DNA from: Trichobilharzia regenti
Lineage: Eukaryota > Platyhelminthes > Trematoda > Strigeidida > Schistosomatidae
NCBI GenBank assembly: GCA_944472135.2
Contig: OX235270.1
Coordinates: 115,211,842-115,275,841, forward strand
Reading direction: 5' to 3'
Length of the DNA stretch: 64,000 bases
The position numbers were made by a program, and so were the translations under genes. Positions 59,655 through 64,000 of this stretch are shown here, one piece after another. Within the stretch, counting starts at the first letter, position 1. The number at the start of each line of letters is the position of its first letter. Below the pieces are notes generated by a model. It did no database searches. It was not told the DNA's origin and worked only from the letters and a program-made list of their open reading frames with translations.

Positions 59655-60762
59655 ACCATTCTCAGGTTGACGCTCTAGGTTGGAAAATCGTCGCAGAGTT
59701 CATTTGCTGACTTCCCTCTATCAGCTATATCCTCAAATCTGAACGGTAACACGCTCATGTCATTGTATCGTAGAATATAGATGACTTCAAGCACACGACG
59801 TATCCGGTCAACCAAGCGTAGGCACAGGGTAATTTACACCAAAGATAATAACATTCAAATAGTAACTTGAAACAAGAAATTCCTTTATTCGCGCAAGCCA
59901 GTTCAACAATTACCCTCTCATACACAGATCGCTTATCCTCACTAAACTGACCATTGAATTTCGTCCTTTCAAACGGACCAATACTAGCTTACTCACAGCA
60001 TAAGACACATAACTTCATGGACGTAAACTTCAATGTGGATGACAACTCCAACGTTGACTGACTGACACAAGTTGATGAACTCAGTGCTGCATCAGAAGAT
60101 GCTGTCTAACTGCAAGATAACCACCACTGCTGTCTTTTATTATAAGCTCCAGTTTAGCATTAACATCTGTCGACAGGTGGGCTACACGCTGATCATTTAC
60201 ACTGACAGTCTCATGAGTATCCATACCTTCTACCACTGCATCTGCATTCAATTCTACTTCACGTTCAAGTTGAACAGAACCTTTGTTCAACTCAGCAGTA
60301 GGAGGCACTCCCCTCATCCCATCATGATCAACCATAGACAAAAGTGCACCGTCATGATTATTATCACAAATATTCAATTTACCGTCGTCTATCTGGCCGA
60401 CTTCATCATTTTTAAACTCTTTAATAACAGCAATAGATGATTTGGGTTCTCCCTCATCGATCCCTAAAGGTTTTATATCTTCACTTTGAGTAGCAATACC
60501 TCGAAAACTTGTGGAGTCAGAACTGGACTCTGAAACTGTAACTTCCTTCTTCTGCTAAAACTGCGGTGTCGTTTGTGACACTCTATTCAACAATGGATCT
60601 CCAGTTGGAAGTACAGGCTTCTTCATTGCACCATTATCGTCACACCATTCGTAGTCAGACCTTGATGATGCTGGTTTCACATATAGCTTATCACCAAATT
60701 TGCTTACTTCTCCACAGTTCGCCTTTGTATGCACTTATTGCGAACGTGTAAAACACAACCAT
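59655..60762 (-). mobile_element. Internal region of tandem LTR element, unit 1
   Basis: 1108 bp between LTR copies C and D. In sense (minus) orientation a candidate primer-binding site (TGGTTGTGTTTTACACG) starts one base after the LTR end, and a purine block (GAGAATGG) precedes the next LTR. No RT, protease or integrase motif is visible, so the element appears non-autonomous. It differs from unit 2 by only two substitutions that I found (60608 and 60670). Confidence 0.7.
60081..60730 (-). pseudogene. Uncharacterised ORF of the LTR element, one in-frame TAG
   Basis: Reads on the minus strand from about 60730 (after a TAA) to TGA at 60081. One TAG at about 60555 follows the codons for VSQTTPQF. 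The last 98 codons start at an ATG (MNICDNNHDGALLSMVDHDG) and are acidic: ELNADAVVEGMDTHETV, then LIIKDSSGGYLAVRQH. The upstream part contains KFGDKLYVKPASSRSDYEW. No known domain, zinc knuckle or protease motif recognised. It might be a remnant gag or a captured host exon. The plus-strand open frame over the same stretch is a shadow. Confidence 0.45.
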
Positions 60763-61872
60763 TGTCAGCAAAGTCTCATAAACCGTTAATGCCCAGCTCT
60801 CGCTACGCTCGGGCCCACGCTGTTCTTAGAAGATTTCTGAGAAACGCTTAGTAACAACGGACGAAAAAACCAGAACACCAATTGTTGACTTGAGTATTAT
60901 GTATTGTTACACCAGCATATAAATCAGGTATCACTAAGCAAACTAAGTTCTGTAAACAAATATTACAATAATAAATCGTTATGTTACTTCTGACGATGTT
61001 TAACTCTTCTTTCTGAACAGCGACCGATGAGACGATGACTGTCGTATTGATGCCTCCGCGAAAATCGAGGAAGTTGATTTTGAGCAAACAACCAAGAATT
61101 GATCGTTCAATCTTCAACTCCATTGACACTCCCCGGCAAAAAAGGGATCCAACCCTTTTTTCCTTCACGATCAATATACGTTGACTTGGATGCCATTGCG
61201 AGAACCTGGGTCACACGGACAGAGCTGAAATGGAAAACAAACAGAAAAGCAAACACACCGCAAGCATACCCACAGCACAATCTCACACATCAATGACGAC
61301 CTGCGCCTCCAGATAGAGACCTCCTCTTGACATCTTGCAACACAATCGCCACTTGCTAGAATGACTCTTGCAGAATGCAAAGTGACCATGGCAGCACCTC
61401 ACGATACTCTACGCACATCCTCTTATCTACTCATTACCAATTACCACTGCAATCGCTGGTCACTCATTCTGCCTCAGTTCTAATAGCGGTGACGCATGCG
61501 AGCCTCAGTCGTTTACACTCTTTCTCCCCGGCGTGTCGGACCGCAGCTAACAATTGTCTCCGTGTGCATTTCATTCTCAGCAATAGCCTAGCCTCCCCGG
61601 CGTATACGACCCATCTGCTGTCCTTAACATCAATCAATTCATTCATGGATGTAGAAGACTCGAAACAACTTCAGAAATAATCACGACGAAAATTTTAACA
61701 AAATTACGCAATAACAACAAGACACGAAAACAACAAGTAAACACAATGAATCCAAAAACACCAATTGATATGACACACCACACGTATATACAAACAGTAC
61801 AAACAACCTCGCGGATCATGTCTTGGTGGAATTCCTTTGAAGAATTGTAGGACTTACAGCAGTACGCCTACA
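60763..61872 (-). repeat. LTR copy D, 1110 bp
   Basis: TG...CA ends: on the plus strand TGTCAGCA...GCCTACA. It is repeated 2218 bp downstream without visible differences in the overlap. It contains a hairpin near 61138-61162 (a run of six A, GGGATCC, AACCC, a run of six T) that is conserved in copy A. The short open frames inside (61171-61389 minus, 61375-61680 plus) recur in copies A and C only because the repeat does. Confidence 0.78.
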
Positions 61873-62980
61873 ACCATTCTCAGGTTGACGCTCTAGGTTG
61901 GAAAATCGTCGCAGAGTTCATTTGCTGACTTCCCTCTATCAGCTATATCCTCAAATCTGAACGGTAACACGCTCATGTCATTGTATCGTAGAATATAGAT
62001 GACTTCAAGCACACGACGTATCCGGTCAACCAAGCGTAGGCACAGGGTAATTTACACCAAAGATAATAACATTCAAATAGTAACTTGAAACAAGAAATTC
62101 CTTTATTCGCGCAAGCCAGTTCAACAATTACCCTCTCATACACAGATCGCTTATCCTCACTAAACTGACCATTGAATTTCGTCCTTTCAAACGGACCAAT
62201 ACTAGCTTACTCACAGCATAAGACACATAACTTCATGGACGTAAACTTCAATGTGGATGACAACTCCAACGTTGACTGACTGACACAAGTTGATGAACTC
62301 AGTGCTGCATCAGAAGATGCTGTCTAACTGCAAGATAACCACCACTGCTGTCTTTTATTATAAGCTCCAGTTTAGCATTAACATCTGTCGACAGGTGGGC
62401 TACACGCTGATCATTTACACTGACAGTCTCATGAGTATCCATACCTTCTACCACTGCATCTGCATTCAATTCTACTTCACGTTCAAGTTGAACAGAACCT
62501 TTGTTCAACTCAGCAGTAGGAGGCACTCCCCTCATCCCATCATGATCAACCATAGACAAAAGTGCACCGTCATGATTATTATCACAAATATTCAATTTAC
62601 CGTCGTCTATCTGGCCGACTTCATCATTTTTAAACTCTTTAATAACAGCAATAGATGATTTGGGTTCTCCCTCATCGATCCCTAAAGGTTTTATATCTTC
62701 ACTTTGAGTAGCAATACCTCGAAAACTTGTGGAGTCAGAACTGGACTCTGAAACTGTAACTTCCTTCTTCTGCTAAAACTGCGGTGTCGTTTGTGACACT
62801 CTATTCAACAATGGATCTCCAGTTGAAAGTACAGGCTTCTTCATTGCACCATTATCGTCACACCATTCGTAGTCAGACCTTGATGATACTGGTTTCACAT
62901 ATAGCTTATCACCAAATTTGCTTACTTCTCCACAGTTCGCCTTTGTATGCACTTATTGCGAACGTGTAAAACACAACCAT
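61873..62980 (-). mobile_element. Internal region of tandem LTR element, unit 2
   Basis: Copy of 59655-60762 at an offset of 2218, with the same interrupted ORF (62299 to about 62948). Only two base differences were seen in the region compared. Confidence 0.75.
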
Positions 62981-64000
62981 TGTCAGCAAAGTCTCATAAA
63001 CCGTTAATGCCCAGCTCTCGCTACGCTCGGGCCCACGCTGTTCTTAGAAGATTTCTGAGAAACGCTTAGTAACAACGGACGAAAAAACCAGAACACCAAT
63101 TGTTGACTTGAGTATTATGTATTGTTACACCAGCATATAAATCAGGTATCACTAAGCAAACTAAGTTCTGTAAACAAATATTACAATAATAAATCGTTAT
63201 GTTACTTCTGACGATGTTTAACTCTTCTTTCTGAACAGCGACCGATGAGACGATGACTGTCGTATTGATGCCTCCGCGAAAATCGAGGAAGTTGATTTTG
63301 AGCAAACAACCAAGAATTGATCGTTCAATCTTCAACTCCATTGACACTCCCCGGCAAAAAAGGGATCCAACCCTTTTTTCCTTCACGATCAATATACGTT
63401 GACTTGGATGCCATTGCGAGAACCTGGGTCACACGGACAGAGCTGAAATGGAAAACAAACAGAAAAGCAAACACACCGCAAGCATACCCACAGCACAATC
63501 TCACACATCAATGACGACCTGCGCCTCCAGATAGAGACCTCCTCTTGACATCTTGCAACACAATCGCCACTTGCTAGAATGACTCTTGCAGAATGCAAAG
63601 TGACCATGGCAGCACCTCACGATACTCTACGCACATCCTCTTATCTACTCATTACCAATTACCACTGCAATCGCTGGTCACTCATTCTGCCTCAGTTCTA
63701 ATAGCGGTGACGCATGCGAGCCTCAGTCGTTTACACTCTTTCTCCCCGGCGTGTCGGACCGCAGCTAACAATTGTCTCCGTGTGCATTTCATTCTCAGCA
63801 ATAGCCTAGCCTCCCCGGCGTATACGACCCATCTGCTGTCCTTAACATCAATCAATTCATTCATGGATGTAGAAGACTCGAAACAACTTCAGAAATAATC
63901 ACGACGAAAATTTTAACAAAATTACGCAATAACAACAAGACACGAAAACAACAAGTAAACACAATGAATCCAAAAACACCAATTGATATGACACACCACA
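62981..64000 (-). repeat. LTR copy D', cut by the window end
   Basis: Repeats 60763-61782 at an offset of 2218 with no difference noticed. The array may continue beyond the window. Confidence 0.85.

Noticed and set aside
60072..60440. 122-codon plus-strand frame in the LTR internal region
   Set aside because: Shadow of the minus-strand ORF at 60081-60730; hydrophobic composition and no family match.
61375..61680. 101-codon open frame recurring at 819-1010, 59081-59267 and 63593-63898
   Set aside because: It recurs because the LTR does. It has no domain and lies antisense to the LTR transcript.
1..64000. CRISPR array, bacterial operons or integrated bacterial DNA
   Set aside because: No spaced short repeats, no ribosome-binding-site-led gene clusters; introns and eukaryotic retroelements throughout.

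Overview
The window looks like nuclear DNA of a trematode, most likely a schistosomatid. It is AT-rich, and two host-type genes have 31-47 nt micro-introns. The repeats are non-LTR elements of RTE, CR1 and Penelope type plus a tRNA-derived SINE, as expected of blood-fluke genomes. I cannot name the species from sequence alone. Most of the window is transposable-element DNA in nested layers; host coding sequence is sparse.

Host-type genes, all on the minus strand. (1) 1887-4002: an eight-exon FAR1/ZSWIM-like gene derived from a MULE transposase; every junction I trust keeps phase, and there is one in-frame TGA. (2) 35885-46160: RAD23, with six exons encoding UBL, UBA1, the XPC-binding domain and UBA2. 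Its first three introns are 33-36 nt and its last is 8.7 kb and full of transposons. Exon 5 lacks one base in a C-run. (3) 48544-49170: an unrecognised gene fragment. A possible lone exon lies at 34251-34379.

Mobile DNA, left to right. 1-1735: end of an LTR-type repeat, sense plus. 7163-10140: decayed RTE element (lineage A), minus. 10292-12928: LTR element with intact ends whose only ORF is gag-protease. 16030-17110 and 19905-20264: Penelope-like remnants. 21198-21692: large foldback. 23380-26480: an RTE-A fragment interrupted by an RTE-B copy, which is itself interrupted by an internally deleted RTE-B derivative. 28976-30800: RTE-B copy. 39530-44135: RTE-C copy inside the last RAD23 intron, carrying a nested CR1 fragment and a hairpin. 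47780-48340: partial LTR with a SINE inside it. 49900-52876: several RTE-C fragments.

52877-64000: a tandem LTR array, LTR-internal-LTR-internal-LTR, period 2218 bp, sense minus. Its first LTR (52877-59654) is split by a nearly intact 3.5 kb RTE-A element with a 7-bp target duplication and by a 5'-truncated CR1-like element. Homologous arrays therefore lie at both window ends in opposite orientation.

The most unusual items are the gag-protease-only LTR element, the RTE-B internal-deletion derivative, the 2.2-kb LTR array with an uncharacterised ORF, and the MULE-derived gene with micro-introns. Lineage labels A, B and C are mine. Family names rest on recognised protein motifs, not on database searches.
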